Source of the DNA: CAZBEA01 sp964519355
GTDB lineage: Bacteria > Patescibacteriota > Microgenomatia > Levybacterales > GWA1-39-11
DNA: 16,276 nt
Reading direction: 5' to 3'
Assembly (NCBI GenBank): GCA_964519355.1
Contig: CAZFJW010000028.1
Coordinates: 1 to 16,276, forward strand
In this document: positions 15,594 to 16,276 of the stretch, piece after piece
How the letters are laid out: the number at the start of each line of letters is the position of its first letter
Position numbering within the stretch: the first letter of the stretch is position 1
The notes under the pieces: generated by a model
The model's input: only the letters and a program-made list of their open reading frames with translations
What the model was told of the DNA's origin: nothing
The model's database searches: none
Made by a program: the position numbers and the translations under genes

Positions 15594-15622
15594 TTGTGCT
15601 TGGTTTTAAAAAGGGATATAAT
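15594..15622 (+). promoter_or_regulatory. Predicted promoter of the Fic-fold gene
   Basis: TTGTGC (15594-15599) and a perfect TATAAT (15617-15622) are 17 bp apart. Transcription would start near 15629, about 11 nt before the ATG at 15640, which has no Shine-Dalgarno. The AAGGGA at 15611-15616 lies in the promoter spacer and is therefore probably not a ribosome binding site. Confidence 0.55.
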
Positions 15623-15639
15623 GATCAATATCAATCAAA

Positions 15640-16276
15640 ATGCTAAACTTTTCGTTCACACTTACGACCAATTTGCATAGAGAAATTGAGCAGGCTGAAG
15701 AGCTCAGGCAAAAAACACTTCTTACACTTGTCTCCCCTAAGGACGAACTGAGACTTCGATGGGAAGCAACGGTCAATAGGATTTATTTTGCTCTTCAAAT
15801 GCGCGATATTCATGTTGAGAAAGCTCAAATCATTGAACTCCTATCTCCTCAAGGAAGAAAAAACCTTAAACCCGAAGAAGAAGAAATAATTCATTACAAA
15901 CAAGCTTATGACTACCTATACCAAAATTTTTACGCATCTAATGATCCAGTTACTCCCCAAGTAGTAAAGACTTTGCACAAAATTTTCATGAAAGAAAACC
16001 TTGGAATTTCTGAAGAAGATCTGGCTTCAATTCTCGACTTTATCCAAGTTAATCCTGAACACCCAATTATTCAAGCCGGTCTTGCTACGATTCTTTTCTA
16101 CAATATCGCAACATATTCCGATAAATACGTTCGAATTGCACAGCTTCTTCCAATGATTTTCCTGTATAAACATGGCTATGATTTCCGAGGAACACTTGTA
16201 GTTGAGGAGTTGCTCGTACAAGACTCCCTTACCTACCTAGAACTACTCAAAAAATCGAAGTCAGAAGGTGTTTTTA
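15640..16276 (+). CDS. Fic-fold protein with degenerate catalytic motif (pseudo-Fic), cut off by the right edge
   Basis: The frame is open from ATG 15640 (in-frame TGA at 15622 upstream) to the window end, 212 residues so far. The layout is that of Fic proteins: an N-terminal helical part with LRLRWEATVNRIYFAL (37-52), a helix EEEIIHYKQAYDYL (80-93), TPQVVKTLHKIFM (105-117, like the helix before the active site), HPIIQAGLATILFYNI (141-156), and LYKHGYDFRG followed by EE (175-190), as after the active site in many Fic enzymes. The catalytic HxFx(D/E)GNGRxxR is replaced by ATYSDKYVRIAQ (157-168): the His is Ala, GNG is KYV, and the last Arg is Gln. Only the Asp and first Arg remain. The inhibitory S/TxxxE(G/N) motif is also absent. 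AMP transfer is therefore unlikely; a binding or regulatory role is possible. No antitoxin-like partner is seen upstream. Confidence 0.75.
   Translation, partial: MLNFSFTLTTNLHREIEQAEELRQKTLLTLVSPKDELRLRWEATVNRIYFALQMRDIHVEKAQIIELLSPQGRKNLKPEEEEIIHYKQAYDYLYQNFYASNDPVTPQVVKTLHKIFMKENLGISEEDLASILDFIQVNPEHPIIQAGLATILFYNIATYSDKYVRIAQLLPMIFLYKHGYDFRGTLVVEELLVQDSLTYLELLKKSKSEGVF

Noticed and set aside
15621..15680. ATG at 15621 with AAGGGA before it, encoding a 19-residue peptide ahead of the Fic-fold gene
   Set aside because: The ATG overlaps a perfect TATAAT -10 box (15617-15622) with a -35 at 17 bp, so it lies upstream of the likely transcript start. The frame is out of phase with the Fic-fold gene and stops quickly.
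15643..16221. Minus-strand small ORFs opposite the Fic-fold gene
   Set aside because: They are shadows of the plus-strand frame, which is open for 212 codons with Fic-like motifs and its own promoter.

Overview
The window looks like a scaffold from an uncultivated, AT-rich bacterium, most likely a member of the Candidate Phyla Radiation (Patescibacteria, perhaps Microgenomates). This is inferred from gene style: very long secreted fibre-like proteins, a single-pass anchored serine hydrolase, small operons, sparse Shine-Dalgarno sequences and TGA used as an ordinary stop. No rRNA or other taxonomic marker is present. Two runs of exactly 100 N (4348-4447 and 14383-14482) are scaffolding gaps, and both fall inside genes.

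Left region, minus strand (1-871): a GNAT-like acetyltransferase is followed by the first 19 codons of another gene, with an ATGA overlap. They have a predicted promoter of their own and a leader containing an 8-bp inverted repeat.

Centre left, minus strand (872-7001): a three-gene operon encodes (i) a secreted multidomain protein (FN3, Ig-like and carboxypeptidase-regulatory-like domains, then a thioredoxin-fold domain without its CxxC), (ii) a multi-pass membrane receptor with a Cache-type extracytoplasmic domain that stops just where a HAMP domain would start, and (iii) a CHASE4-HAMP-PAS histidine kinase. Spacing is very tight (TTGA overlap, then 5 nt). A 7-bp hairpin hides the ribosome binding site of gene ii inside the end of gene i. 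I read this as an envelope-sensing module; no response regulator is in view.

Centre (7002-8337): a divergent plus-strand gene encodes a membrane-anchored beta-lactamase-fold serine hydrolase. A possible 43-codon minus-strand ORF lies in the convergent intergenic region.

Right region (8338-15387): one giant minus-strand gene, cut by the second gap, encodes a secreted fibre-like protein of about 2,300 visible residues. It has a signal peptide, a tail-fibre-like head, a beta-rich repetitive stalk, seven repeats forming a predicted seven-bladed beta-propeller, a tail-fibre-type conserved module, a second beta region and a Pro/Glu-rich C-terminus.

Right edge (15388-16276): a divergent promoter drives a Fic-fold gene, cut by the window edge, in which the catalytic motif has lost its histidine and most glycines. 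The strongest candidates for something new are the redox-dead secreted protein plus output-less receptor plus kinase operon, and the giant propeller fibre next to a pseudo-Fic gene. An 11-bp element is shared by the promoters of the sensing operon and the fibre gene.
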